Positions 16,935 to 25,988 of a stretch of 64,000 nt of DNA are shown here, piece after piece (within the stretch, counting starts at the first letter, position 1; the number at the start of each line of letters is the position of its first letter). The notes beneath the pieces were generated by a model, which saw only the letters and a list, made by a program, of their open reading frames with translations, did not search any database and had not been told where the DNA came from. Both the position numbers and the translations under genes were made by a program. This DNA comes from Planctomycetaceae bacterium (GTDB lineage Bacteria > Planctomycetota > Planctomycetia > Planctomycetales > Planctomycetaceae): assembly GCA_017795105.1 (NCBI GenBank), contig CP051247.1, positions 2,604,001 through 2,668,000 on the forward strand. Reading direction: 5' to 3'.

Positions 16935-18341
16935 TTACACCTGTCCCTCAAGCGATTCCCACGGCCCTGTGATCGCCAGTGTCAGGCCCGGGGTTTGGAT
17001 GTTGACGAAGAGCCATTGGCCGTCGGGGCTGAAGGTGGCGCCGGCCCATTCGCGGCCGCGGTAGTCGCCTTTGAAGTTGTTCTTTTCGCCCTTCAGCTGC
17101 ATGTCGTTCACGGCCAGCGGGATCAGGCGGCCATTCTGGGAAAGCAGGTGGATGCGCTGCGGGAATTCGTCGTCGCCGTAGTCGCCGTCTTCGCAGAGCA
17201 CGAGGCCGCCGTGCGGATTGACGCAGAGGTTGTCCGGCATGTTCAGGACGTCCTTGCCCGGGCTTTCGAAGAGCAGCGTCAGTTTTTCGCGGGCGGGATC
17301 GTATTCCCAGATCTGCCCGGCTTTCGCGGCTCCGCCGCTGGTCGCGTCGAAGTAGATTTTGCCGTGGCCACTCCAGCAGCCTTCGAGTCGGGCGAACGTG
17401 GTGCCTCCGAGTTTCTTACCCTGCTTGTAGACGCCTAGTTCATCGGGTTTCTCCTGCCCCGGCGTGTTGGCCAGCGTTGGTTCGGGGATGGTGTGCCAGC
17501 GAACGGCGAACACTTTGCCCGTTTCGACGTGGCCGCGAAGATCGTCGTGGCCGATGACCTCGGCGACCTGCAAGGTGCCGCCCGCTGCGAGCTTCTGCTT
17601 CTGGTTGGGAACGAACCGATAGAATCCGGCGGTGCCGCGATCTTCGGTTTCGTAGACGATCCCGGTCTCCCGATCGATGGCGACGGCTTCGTGGACGAAG
17701 CGGCCCATGCTCGTGAGTGGCACCGGCGTTTTGACGCCCTGTGGATCGACTTCAAAGATCCAGCCGTGATCCTGCTTGAACGTTCGCGGCACGTTCTTCT
17801 TGTAGTGATCGATGGAGCCGACGCCGAGCACGGTCTCTTCGGCCGTCAGCCAGGTGCCCCAGGGCGTGACGCCGCCGGCACAGTTCCGGCTCGTTCCGCT
17901 CAGGGCAATTTGACTCTCGAGCCACTGCCCGTTGCGGGTATCAAACTTCAAAGAGGAGCATCCCCCGCGGGCGCGACTGTCGAAGGGGGAGCCGTCGCTC
18001 AGCGGGAGTGCATCGCCATCGTTGCTGACCTCGTGATTCCGGATGATCGTGACGATGCCATCGCGTTCCTCGACGACGCCCATGCCATCGTGCGCGGGCG
18101 GGGTGGGCGTGCCGTCCGACATGGGATCGTTCGTCCAACCGTAGGTGACGTAGCGAAATCCTTCGGGCAGCCGAATCAGTGGCAAGCCGGTCGATTCATC
18201 GTTGGTTGGCAGGAGAGCAAGCCGGGCTTTGGCCGCTTCGCCCAGGGCGGCTCGTCCGCCGAGAGCCGAGAAGGCGGAGGCGACGCCGAATCCGCAGACC
18301 GAAGAAAACGTTTCACTCAAAAACTCACGACGGGTGCTCAT
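16935..18341 (-). CDS. PhoX-like (DUF839) secreted phosphatase-family protein
   Basis: 468 residues. Starts MSTRREFLSETFSSVCGFGV, a Tat-type signal with the pair RR. Domain: PhoX/DUF839 beta-propeller fold; seen LPEGFRYVTYGW, GIVTIIRNHEVSND, SRNCAGGVTPWGTWLTAEET, DRGTAGFYRFVPNQK, LEGCWSGHGKIYFDATSGG and DNLCVNPHGGLVLCEDG. PhoX enzymes are Ca/Fe-dependent alkaline phosphatases, but many planctomycete members are untested, so phosphatase activity is inferred. ATG 18341 has GAGG 8 nt upstream. Monocistronic; palindromes lie upstream and downstream. Confidence 0.85.
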   Translation of the reverse strand: MSTRREFLSETFSSVCGFGVASAFSALGGRAALGEAAKARLALLPTNDESTGLPLIRLPEGFRYVTYGWTNDPMSDGTPTPPAHDGMGVVEERDGIVTIIRNHEVSNDGDALPLSDGSPFDSRARGGCSSLKFDTRNGQWLESQIALSGTSRNCAGGVTPWGTWLTAEETVLGVGSIDHYKKNVPRTFKQDHGWIFEVDPQGVKTPVPLTSMGRFVHEAVAIDRETGIVYETEDRGTAGFYRFVPNQKQKLAAGGTLQVAEVIGHDDLRGHVETGKVFAVRWHTIPEPTLANTPGQEKPDELGVYKQGKKLGGTTFARLEGCWSGHGKIYFDATSGGAAKAGQIWEYDPAREKLTLLFESPGKDVLNMPDNLCVNPHGGLVLCEDGDYGDDEFPQRIHLLSQNGRLIPLAVNDMQLKGEKNNFKGDYRGREWAGATFSPDGQWLFVNIQTPGLTLAITGPWESLEGQV

Positions 18342-18577
18342 GGTGGGGCCTCAATTTGCCGGGGCTGTTTATGCGGGGTTGGTTGGGGCGGCGACTTCGC
18401 GGGGAAGCAGACGGGGTTCATGATACCGGTGGACCGAGTGAGATCGAAAGTTGAACGGAGGTGTTTTTCGGGCCGGCTGGGAGATGTGAAGGGGAGATGA
18501 AGGATGGTTCGGACGCAGCAGCACGAGGTGGCTGTCCGAGGTTCCCGATCTCGAAAGGGGGGAGCGATTGAGACCGG

Positions 18578-18763
<186 letters not shown>

Positions 18764-18766
18764 CGT

Positions 18767-18797
18767 TTCGCTCAACGCTCAATGCTCAATGCCTAAC
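18767..18797. repeat. degenerate 7-bp tandem repeat at gene 3' end
   Basis: CGCTCAA-CGCTCAA-TGCTCAA-TGCCTAA-CGCCTGA: five heptamers. The methyltransferase gene's stop codon is inside it. Confidence 0.75.
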
Positions 18798-19448
18798 GCC
18801 TGAAATCGTCACGTGGCGGTCGCTTGTCTGTTCGATGTGGAGGTCATCGAGTGGGAGGTCCTGGAGCATCTCCTCGATCTCGACAAGCGTCATCGAGGCG
18901 TGGAGGGACTGGCGGAGGAGTTGGGCGTGGAGGGGGTCTCCGTTGGTGACGTGGAGGGCGACGAGGCGTTCGACCTCGGCTTCGGTTTCGGGACGGAGGA
19001 GATCGCGGATGAAGAGGAGGCCGCCGGGGGCGAGGAGGCGGGTGGCTTCACGAAACAGGCCGGCGGGTTCCGGAAGATGGTGGGCCAGCGTGTTGGACAT
19101 GGCGATGTCGAAGGAGCCGTCGTCGAGCGGGAGGCTGGTGGCGTCTCCGGTGGCGAGGGTGATCTCGTTTTCGAAGCCGGCGGCGGCGACATTTTTGCGA
19201 CCAGTCGCGAGCATGGGCTCGGAGAAATCGATGGCGTAGACCTGGCATTTCTGGCGGCTGAGCAGTTCGATCGGAATGAGAGCCGTGCCGGTGCCAAGAT
19301 CGAGAACGCGGGTAGTCGGCGAAACGTCTCGTCGAGCGAGCAGATCGGTGACGAAGCGGGAGTTGACCTCGGAGTGGTCCATTTTGTCGTAGGCGTCGAC
19401 TTCGTCCTGTTCATCCATGACTTCCGGCTCGAGCGTGCGGGGCAGCAT
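18786..19448 (-). CDS. class I SAM-dependent methyltransferase
   Basis: 220 residues. Rossmann-type methyltransferase: VLDLGTGTALIPIELL (motif I), VYAIDFSEPMLATGRKN (motif II), ATGDATSLPLDDGSFDIAMSN and a post-I helix AHHLPEPAGLFREATRLLAPGG, as in the UbiE/Methyltransf_25 group of small-molecule methylases. The substrate is unknown. ATG 19448 (MLPRTLEPEVMDEQDEVDAY) gives a compact protein with AAAGG upstream; the ORF extends 47 codons further but that part is Arg/Ser-rich. The stop codon falls within a heptamer tandem repeat. Confidence 0.88.
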   Translation of the reverse strand: MLPRTLEPEVMDEQDEVDAYDKMDHSEVNSRFVTDLLARRDVSPTTRVLDLGTGTALIPIELLSRQKCQVYAIDFSEPMLATGRKNVAAAGFENEITLATGDATSLPLDDGSFDIAMSNTLAHHLPEPAGLFREATRLLAPGGLLFIRDLLRPETEAEVERLVALHVTNGDPLHAQLLRQSLHASMTLVEIEEMLQDLPLDDLHIEQTSDRHVTISGVRH

Positions 19449-19746
19449 GAAAAGATTGCCTTTCGAGGAGAGGTTTTGATGAATTTTCGCCAAACCGGTC
19501 TGGCCGCAATTTCGCGAGTCCTGATATGATCGGCCCGTTTTTCTGAATGTAAACCGAGAGGAAGGCGGAACAGTCCCTCTCACACGCATTCATCGATTCA
19601 CCAACCATTTCTGCTGTTGCCGGGAGATCGAGCAGGACTTCGCTCTTCTGAGGAACTCTGACGGCAGAACGATCCATAATACAAACGGGTTGGCCTGGTC
19701 GGCCGACACCTCTTTATTTCGGGTACAGGGAAGTACAGTGCAGGCC

Positions 19747-20982
19747 ATGGAAGTTGACGTCGTTATCGTCGGGGGCGGAATTGCCGGCCTCTGGACGCTC
19801 GATCATCTGCGACGGCAGGGTTACCGTGCGGTGCTCGTCGAGAATCGTGCACTGGGCCATGGCCAGACGGTCAGCTCGCAGGGCATTATTCACGGCGGCC
19901 TGAAGTATTCGCTCAAAGGTGTGCTCACCGCTTCGGCCGATGAGATCCGCGAGATGCCGGTCCTGTGGCGGGACTGTCTCAGCGGCGTGGCCGAGCCGAA
20001 CCTCTCGAAGACGGCGATCCGCAGCCATAGCTGCTATCTCTGGCAGACGCGGGCCCTGGCCTCACAGGCGGGAATGCTCGGGGCTCAGCTCAATCTGCGG
20101 GTGAAGCCGAAGGAAATTCCGGAAGCTCAACGTCCGGAGATTTTGCGTCAGACGCCGGGGCATGTGTATCGGCTCGATGAACAGGTGCTGTCGCCGGCTT
20201 CGCTGCTGGAATGTTTTCGCAGTCGGCTCGCGGGGTACCTGATGAAAGTCGACGAAGCCGATGGCATCTCGCTGGAGCAGGAGAAATCGGGGCAGATCAA
20301 CTCGGTGGTTCTGCGTGAGAATGGTCGCGAGCTGACGGTCCACTGCCGTGCAGTCGTGCTTTCCGCCGGTGCGGGGAACGCCCTGTTGAGCAAGGAATCG
20401 GGGCGCGAACATGCAATGCAGCTGCGGCCTCTGCACATGACACTGGCTCGCGGTCCGCTGCCGATGTTCCAGGGACATTGCATCGATGGCGCCAAAACAC
20501 GGCTGACGGTGACGTCCGACTACCTGCGAGATGGCCGGACGGTGTGGCAGCTCGGCGGGAATCTGGCCGAACAGGGCACGAAACAGCAGGCGGACGAGTT
20601 GATCCGCCACGCGGCTGCCGAGCTTCAGGAAACATTGCCGGCCATCGATCTGGATGAGGTCGAGTTCGCGACGTATCGGATCGATCGAGCCGAGAAGCAG
20701 GTTCGACTCGGGTTGAGGCCCGATTCGCCGCAGATTCTGCGACACGGAAACGCATTGACCTGCTGGCCGACGAAGCTGGCGTTCGCCCCGCGATGTGCAG
20801 AACGAATCAGCGCGATGCTGAAGAAAGAGCTGCGGATTGAAGCGGGCGACGACGAGTGGAAGCCGGACGAGTTGGCGGACTGGAACATGCCTGCGGTGGC
20901 GGCTGCTCCGTGGGAGACGGTCGAGACCTGGTATACGGCGGACGGAACTCCAATTCCGAGTGAACTTCGCCGCGCTTCGTGA
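19747..20982 (+). CDS. FAD-dependent oxidoreductase (DAO/glycine-oxidase-like)
   Basis: 411 residues. The dinucleotide-binding motif VVIVGGGIAGLWTLDHLRRQ is at the N-terminus, and an LSAGAGN motif in the middle (VVLSAGAGNALL) matches the DAO superfamily second flavin contact. Other pieces: SSQGIIHGGLKYSL (typical of glycerol-3-phosphate-dehydrogenase and L-2-hydroxyglutarate-oxidase-like enzymes) and a C-terminal ALTCWPTKLAFAP. It oxidises a small hydroxy- or amino-compound; which one is not visible. Start at ATG 19747 directly precedes the FAD motif. The downstream aldo/keto reductase is 48 bases away on the same strand, so an operon is likely. Confidence 0.87.
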   Translation: MEVDVVIVGGGIAGLWTLDHLRRQGYRAVLVENRALGHGQTVSSQGIIHGGLKYSLKGVLTASADEIREMPVLWRDCLSGVAEPNLSKTAIRSHSCYLWQTRALASQAGMLGAQLNLRVKPKEIPEAQRPEILRQTPGHVYRLDEQVLSPASLLECFRSRLAGYLMKVDEADGISLEQEKSGQINSVVLRENGRELTVHCRAVVLSAGAGNALLSKESGREHAMQLRPLHMTLARGPLPMFQGHCIDGAKTRLTVTSDYLRDGRTVWQLGGNLAEQGTKQQADELIRHAAAELQETLPAIDLDEVEFATYRIDRAEKQVRLGLRPDSPQILRHGNALTCWPTKLAFAPRCAERISAMLKKELRIEAGDDEWKPDELADWNMPAVAAAPWETVETWYTADGTPIPSELRRAS

Positions 20983-21030
20983 AGCCGGACCAGAACAAAA
21001 AAAGAACCGAGAACGATCAGGGGCCCTACG

Positions 21031-21807
21031 ATGCAGACGGTCAAGCTGGGGAAAACGGGACTGGAAGTCTCTCCGGTCGGATACGGTGCGTTCAAGCTGG
21101 GCCGAAACCAGAAGACGAAGTATCCGGACAGTTACGAGCTTCCCGATGACCAGGAGACGACGCGGATTCTCGAAGCGGTGCTCGATCTGGGCATTCGGCT
21201 CGTTGATACCGCTCCCGCTTACGGCATCAGCGAAGAACGGATCGGCAAGCTGATTTCGCATCGTCGCGATGACTTTGTGCTCTCGACGAAGACGGGCGAA
21301 CTCTTTGAAGACGGCGAGTCGCACTACGATTATTCCGCAGCCGGCACACGGGCCAGCATCGAGCGAAGTCTGAAGCGGCTCAAGACCGATGTGCTCGACA
21401 TCGTGTTCGTCCATTCCAACGGCCGCGACAGTTTTATTCAGCAGCAGACTGATGTGGTGCCGACGCTGCAGAAGCTGAAAGAAGCCGGACTGATTCGGGC
21501 GATCGGCTTTTCCGGCAAGCAGGTCAGCGGTGCGGAACTGGCTCTGGAATGGGCCGATGCGCTGATGGTGGAATATCACATCGGCGACACGAGCCACGCC
21601 GGGGTGATTGAAGAAGCGCATCGTCGCGAGATCGGCATCATCGTCAAGAAGGGTCTGGCCTCCGGGCATTTGGCCGCCCCGGAAGCGATCCGCTTCGTGC
21701 TCGGCAATCCGCTGGTTCACAGCATGGTGATTGGCGGAATGAATACGACGCATCTGGCCTCAAACTGCGAGGTTGCCCGCCGCCTGCTTTCTCCCTCCGC
21801 GGCCTGA
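21031..21807 (+). CDS. aldo/keto reductase
   Basis: 258 residues, shorter than classical AKRs (~320). Tetrad elements are present: Asp and Tyr in DTAPAYGISEERIG, Lys in LSTKTGELF and His in IVFVHSNGRD. Starts MQTVKLGKTGLEVSPVGYGA, the standard AKR N-terminus. The C-terminal nucleotide-binding part is compressed (IRFVLGNPLVHSMVIGGMNT). AGGGG lies 8 nt before the ATG. It is probably co-transcribed with the FAD oxidoreductase, suggesting a linked two-step redox conversion, though the substrate is unknown. Confidence 0.88.
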   Translation: MQTVKLGKTGLEVSPVGYGAFKLGRNQKTKYPDSYELPDDQETTRILEAVLDLGIRLVDTAPAYGISEERIGKLISHRRDDFVLSTKTGELFEDGESHYDYSAAGTRASIERSLKRLKTDVLDIVFVHSNGRDSFIQQQTDVVPTLQKLKEAGLIRAIGFSGKQVSGAELALEWADALMVEYHIGDTSHAGVIEEAHRREIGIIVKKGLASGHLAAPEAIRFVLGNPLVHSMVIGGMNTTHLASNCEVARRLLSPSAA

Positions 21808-21925
21808 GCGAGTCGAACTGCCAATCTGAGCAAGACCTGTGCTTTCGTGCGCCGCTTTGCCTGCTTTCACATGGGAAACTCAGCCAATTCGGGCAAAATC
21901 GCGAAGAAATTTGCGAACAATCTGT

Positions 21926-21954
21926 GTGACAGCGCGGTGAAATCCGGATATAGT
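21926..21954 (+). promoter_or_regulatory. sigma70-type promoter for the DUF1549-DUF1501 operon
   Basis: GTGACA (21926-21931), 17-bp spacer, TATAGT (21949-21954); 5/6 matches at each box. It is about 130 bases before the start codon. The rest of 21808-22083 shows nothing else. Confidence 0.65.
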
Positions 21955-22083
21955 ATTGAATCAACGAGGTCCGATCGATCGCTGCAATCGGCCTACGAAG
22001 ATGTGATTCTCACACGGCGTGCCCCATTCGCTCAGGCACGTTGCAATGCTCTCTGTATGCACTCGTAAATCAAAGCAGGATCT

Positions 22084-23994
22084 ATGGCTATGATGCGCAG
22101 GACGATGGTTTTCCTCACTTGCACTGTTGCCGGGCTTTGCCTGGCCGGTGTTACTGGATTTGGTCAGAGTCGGGCCAAATCTAATAAGAATGAGGTTCCG
22201 GTCCCGACCCGCCCGATCAAGATTGCCCCCGTCGACGACAAACTGGATGAACAGGTTCGCCGTTCCGCCTTTCTGATCGACCGAATGGTCGAAGCCAACT
22301 ACAAGAAGCAGGGCGTTACGCCGAACCCGGTCGCTTCGGACGAAGTGTGGGTGCGTCGGGCCTATCTGGTCGCGACCGGCACGATTCCTGAATACAAGCA
22401 CGCCCGCGCTTTCATTCGGTCCCGCTCCGGCGACAAAGATCAGCGATTGATCGATGAACTGCTTGAAGACCCTGGCTACGCCAGCCACATGTACAACTAC
22501 TGGGCCGACCTGCTCCGACTCTCGGAACGGGTGACCAACAATGTGCCCGGTCGTCCTTACATCGAGTGGGTTCGCCAGTGCTGCGAAGAGAACAAGCCGT
22601 ACGACGAGTTCGTCTATGAGATGCTGGCCGCCGAGGGCAAGATCTGGGAGAACCCGGCTGCCGGTTACATTCTGCGGGATTCCGGAATGCCGCTCGACGC
22701 TGTGAACAATACAGTGCGAGTCTTCCTGGGAACGCAGATCGGCTGTGCTCAGTGTCATGACCATCCGTTCGACCGGTGGACTCAGAAAGAGTTCTACCAG
22801 ATGGCCGCCTTTACGTACGGCACAAACACGCGGCGGTCGGCTGCCGACAAAATGTTCGGCGGCGGAAACGTTGTGAGCCGACTGCGTGAAGAGCTGGCAA
22901 CGATCGACGAGAAGTACGATGGCGGCGGTAAGTACAACCGCTTCCTCTCGGGCAACCTGATGGAAGTGCACGACGTTAACCGGACGCTCGTTCTGCCGCA
23001 CGATTATCAGTACGACGACGCCAAACCGAAGTCGAAAGTCGAAACCAAAACGATCTTCGATCCGCAGCCGGTCGTGAAGCCTGGCGAAACACCGCGTGAA
23101 GCCATGGCGAAGTGGATGACCTCGAAAGAGAATCCCCGCTTCACCAAAACGATTGTGAACCGGATCTGGAAGAAGACGTTCGGCGTTGGCCTGATCGAAC
23201 CGGAAGACGACATGCGGGATGATACCGTGGCGTCAAATCCGGAACTGATGGACTTCCTGATTTCCGAAATGCATCGGCTCGACTTCGACCTGAAGGAATT
23301 CCAGCGAGTTCTGTACAACACGAAGCTGTTCCGCCGGGAATCGACGATGGTCGAAATCGACCTGAGCGTGCCTTATCACTTCCAGGGCCCCGTGCTTCGC
23401 CGCATGACCCCGGAACAGGTATGGGACTCCTTCATCACTCTGGCGACAAAAGAGCCGAACGCTTACCAGCCGAAACCCGCCGCGATCGACTCGAACATTA
23501 TGACGATCGACCTGGCCACCGTTTCGGCTCAGGAAGTGTTCGATCGCAACAACGCCCTGAATGAGTCGAACGGTTACAAGTACCGGAAAGCCCGGGACGA
23601 CGTTTACAAGCATGAAGGCCTGCTTCTGGTGCGAGCCAGCGAACAACCGCAGCCCGTTCCGCCGGGACACTTCCTGCGTCAGTTCGGTCAGTCCGATCGC
23701 GAGACGATTCAAGGGAACTTCGATGGCGGCTCCGTGCCTCAGGTGCTGCAGATGTTCAACGGTCCGCTGACTCACCTGCTGCTGCACGAGAAATCGTACC
23801 TGCATCACAACGTGGTGACCGGTCGTTCGCCTTCTGATCGCATCGAAACGATTTTCCTGAGCATTCTGAGCCGGTTCCCGACCGACGAAGAACGACAGGT
23901 CGCAGAAGACGAAGTGCGGGAAAACGGACCAGCCGGTTACGGCAACGTGATCTGGTCGCTGGTCAACACCCGCGAATTCCTCTTCGTTCAGTAA
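22084..23994 (+). CDS. secreted DUF1549/DUF1553 protein with CxxCH motif
   Basis: 636 residues, exported (MMRRTMVFLTCTVAGLCLAG signal). DUF1549 occupies ~50-280 and contains GCAQCHDHPFDRWTQKEFYQ, i.e. a CxxCH sequence that could bind c-type heme. DUF1553 occupies the C-terminal half: FTKTIVNRIWKKTFGVGLIE, MRDDTVASNPELMDFLISEM, LYNTKLFRRES and the end NTREFLFVQ. This two-domain core is a planctomycete signature, usually paired with DUF1501, and is thought to act outside the cytoplasm in carbohydrate or redox processes; the real reaction is unknown. ATG codons at 22090 and 22093 are also possible starts and fit AGGA spacing better. First gene of a two-gene operon. Confidence 0.92.
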   Translation: MAMMRRTMVFLTCTVAGLCLAGVTGFGQSRAKSNKNEVPVPTRPIKIAPVDDKLDEQVRRSAFLIDRMVEANYKKQGVTPNPVASDEVWVRRAYLVATGTIPEYKHARAFIRSRSGDKDQRLIDELLEDPGYASHMYNYWADLLRLSERVTNNVPGRPYIEWVRQCCEENKPYDEFVYEMLAAEGKIWENPAAGYILRDSGMPLDAVNNTVRVFLGTQIGCAQCHDHPFDRWTQKEFYQMAAFTYGTNTRRSAADKMFGGGNVVSRLREELATIDEKYDGGGKYNRFLSGNLMEVHDVNRTLVLPHDYQYDDAKPKSKVETKTIFDPQPVVKPGETPREAMAKWMTSKENPRFTKTIVNRIWKKTFGVGLIEPEDDMRDDTVASNPELMDFLISEMHRLDFDLKEFQRVLYNTKLFRRESTMVEIDLSVPYHFQGPVLRRMTPEQVWDSFITLATKEPNAYQPKPAAIDSNIMTIDLATVSAQEVFDRNNALNESNGYKYRKARDDVYKHEGLLLVRASEQPQPVPPGHFLRQFGQSDRETIQGNFDGGSVPQVLQMFNGPLTHLLLHEKSYLHHNVVTGRSPSDRIETIFLSILSRFPTDEERQVAEDEVRENGPAGYGNVIWSLVNTREFLFVQ

Positions 23995-24013
23995 TCGAAA
24001 TTGACTTTACACT

Positions 24014-24038
24014 CTGCCGGTTCGCGATGAGCCGGCAG
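24014..24038 (+). other. intercistronic hairpin between DUF1549 and DUF1501 genes
   Basis: CTGCCGG ... CCGGCAG with an 11-base loop, 20 bases after the first stop and 46 before the second start. No U-run, so it more likely affects mRNA stability or partial termination than full termination. Confidence 0.5.
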
Positions 24039-24083
24039 GGTTTCTGCGAATACAACACACACTCCTGCCAAGGAATTTCAGAT

Positions 24084-25373
24084 ATGCTTACGGATCTGTT
24101 GCGTCGGACGGAAGAGCCGAATCGTCGTCAGTTTCTCGAATATGCCGCCAAGTCCTGCCTCGGCGTGACGGCATTCCCGCTGCTCTCGCAGTTCGCTCAC
24201 GCGGCTCCTTCGGGCGGCGACCCGGTGAAGGCCAAGAACGTCATCTACCTGTTCATGTCGGGGGCCATGTCCCACCTCGACACGTTCGACATCAAGCAGA
24301 ACAGCGATGTTCGCGGGGAAACCGAAGGCATCAAGACCAAGGTGCCGGGTATGCAGTTCGGCAGCCTGCTGCCGGGTCTGGCGACCCACGCCGACAAGAT
24401 GGCGGTCATCAACTCGATGTACACCGAGACCGGCGACCACGAAGGGGCCCGGTATCTGATGCGGACCAGCTACAAGGAAATCAGCTCGATCCGACATCCG
24501 CACATGGGCGCCATGGCGATCCACATGCACGGCCGCCGCAACCGGATGCTGCCGGACAACGTGGTCGTGAATCCGGAAGCCCGTCACCCGGCCGCCGGCT
24601 ATCTCGATCCGGGAACGAGCCCGCTGCCCGTGGGCGATCCTCTGCGGGGTCTGGAAAACACGAAGGCTCCTGAGTATCTCACTGAAGACTCGTTCCACCG
24701 TCGTATCGACCTGATCAACAAGTTCGACAAGAACTTCCAGAACAAGTTCAAGCAGACCAAGGTCGATGCCTACAACAACTTCTACCAGCAGGCCAGCACG
24801 CTGCTGTCGAGCGACGAACTGAAGGTGTTCGATCTCTCCGAAGAAGAACAGGCTGTCCGCGATGAGTACGGCATGGACCGCTTCGGACAGGGCTGCCTGC
24901 TGGCTCGCCGCCTGGTTGAGAAGAATGTTCGCTTCGTCGAAGTCAGCATCGGCGGCTGGGACATGCATACCGACATCTACGAGAAGCTGCCGGATGCCCT
25001 CGGTCGAATCGACAAGGCTGTCTCGGCTCTGCTCACGGATCTGGAACAGCGTGGCCTGCTGAAGGACACGATGGTCGTCCTGACGACCGAATTCGGTCGT
25101 ACGCCGCGAATCAACCAGAACGCCGGCCGCGATCACCACCCGGCGGCCTTCTCAAGCTTCCTGGCGGGAGCCGGCATCAAGGGCGGACAGGTTTACGGAG
25201 CCTCCGATGAAGAGGGCAAGTACACCATCGACGATCCGGTCGCCGTCTCCGACTTCAACGCCACCATCGCCACGGCCATGGGACTCGACCTGACCAAGGA
25301 AATCATCGCTCCGAACGGACGCCCGTTCCGCGTCGCCCACGACGGAGCCCCGATTTCCAAGATCCTGGCGTAA
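24084..25373 (+). CDS. DUF1501 (sulfatase-like fold) exported protein
   Basis: 429 residues. The N-terminus EPNRRQFLEYAAKSCLGVTA is a Tat-type signal. DUF1501 proteins share the alkaline-phosphatase/sulfatase fold but lack the FGly motif: seen NVIYLFMSGAMSHLDTFDIK, VPGMQFGSLLPGLATHADKM, DHEGARYLMRTSYKE, VEVSIGGWDMHTDI, VLTTEFGRTPRIN and GRDHHPAAFSSFLAG. It is nearly always encoded next to DUF1549/DUF1553 genes, as here. ATG 24084 has AAGGAA 9 nt upstream. A strong terminator follows at 25396. Confidence 0.93.
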   Translation: MLTDLLRRTEEPNRRQFLEYAAKSCLGVTAFPLLSQFAHAAPSGGDPVKAKNVIYLFMSGAMSHLDTFDIKQNSDVRGETEGIKTKVPGMQFGSLLPGLATHADKMAVINSMYTETGDHEGARYLMRTSYKEISSIRHPHMGAMAIHMHGRRNRMLPDNVVVNPEARHPAAGYLDPGTSPLPVGDPLRGLENTKAPEYLTEDSFHRRIDLINKFDKNFQNKFKQTKVDAYNNFYQQASTLLSSDELKVFDLSEEEQAVRDEYGMDRFGQGCLLARRLVEKNVRFVEVSIGGWDMHTDIYEKLPDALGRIDKAVSALLTDLEQRGLLKDTMVVLTTEFGRTPRINQNAGRDHHPAAFSSFLAGAGIKGGQVYGASDEEGKYTIDDPVAVSDFNATIATAMGLDLTKEIIAPNGRPFRVAHDGAPISKILA

Positions 25374-25395
25374 CGCACGCCCGAGACACGAAAAC

Positions 25396-25431
25396 AAAAA
25401 AGCACGCCTGTGAAAGCAGGCGTGCTTTTTT
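25396..25431 (+). terminator. intrinsic terminator of the DUF1549-DUF1501 operon
   Basis: AAAAAAGCACGCCTG - TGAAAG - CAGGCGTGCTTTTTT: 15-bp perfect stem including A/T tracts, so it can work in both directions. Confidence 0.93.
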
Positions 25432-25463
25432 GTGCTGAAAGCCGCTTTGATGAGTCTCGCAAA

Positions 25464-25962
25464 ATGGATGGCTCAGACGCGCGCGTCTGAGTGGCGCGGG
25501 ATGCGGGATTTATGACTCAAAGGGTTTTGGACAGATTACGCAATAACCTGTCCACTTCACGTTGCCAGGCGGATCGTGTCCCTTCGCCCCTTTGAGGGGG
25601 AGCGGCTTGATACCTCTGCATGTAGCAGAAGGCCCGAAGGGCGGATGAGGGGGCGATCAACCAGCGATGCTCCCTACAAATGAGAATCAACGGCCCGTGG
25701 AGCATGTCACCCGCATTTCCCCCTCACCCTAACCCTCTCCCCCGCGGGGGGCGAGGGAACTTACTTACTGGTGCTCCCTTCGACGTTGTTCATCGAAACC
25801 CCTCTGACCAATAGGTCCCGCTTTCCGAGCCACAAGTGGTCGCTGACAGACGTTCTCTGCAATGCACTGTCAGCCTGTTAAACGAGCTTCTCTTTCTGCT
25901 CCCGCGATGAACAGCAGCTTCCTGTGACTTCGTCACCCAGACGTGCACGTCTGGGCCATCCC
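25464..25962. repeat. repeat-rich intergenic region (D, I, H, D elements)
   Basis: 25464-25500: D half with GGATGGCTCAGACG/CGTCTGAG. 25575-25665: 'I' repeat (CCCTTCGCCCCTTTGAGGGG ... CCCGAAGGGCGGATGAGGGG), interrupted by ~35 bases relative to 47072. 25679-25762: H repeat. 25919-25962: reversed D (CTTCCTGTGACTTCGTCACC, stem CCAGACGTGCACGTCTGG). No credible gene between 25432 and 25988. Confidence 0.75.
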
Positions 25963-25988
25963 AATGGGCGGAGCATGTTCTCGGCAAC

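Noticed and set aside
20062..21753. Long minus-strand open frame across the FAD oxidoreductase and aldo/keto reductase genes
   Set aside because: It spans two well-supported genes on the plus strand and shows Arg/His/Gln-rich shadow composition without motifs.
22741..22770. CxxCH in the DUF1549 protein as proof of a cytochrome c
   Set aside because: A single CxxCH is typical of this family but heme binding has not been shown from sequence alone, so I only note it as possible.
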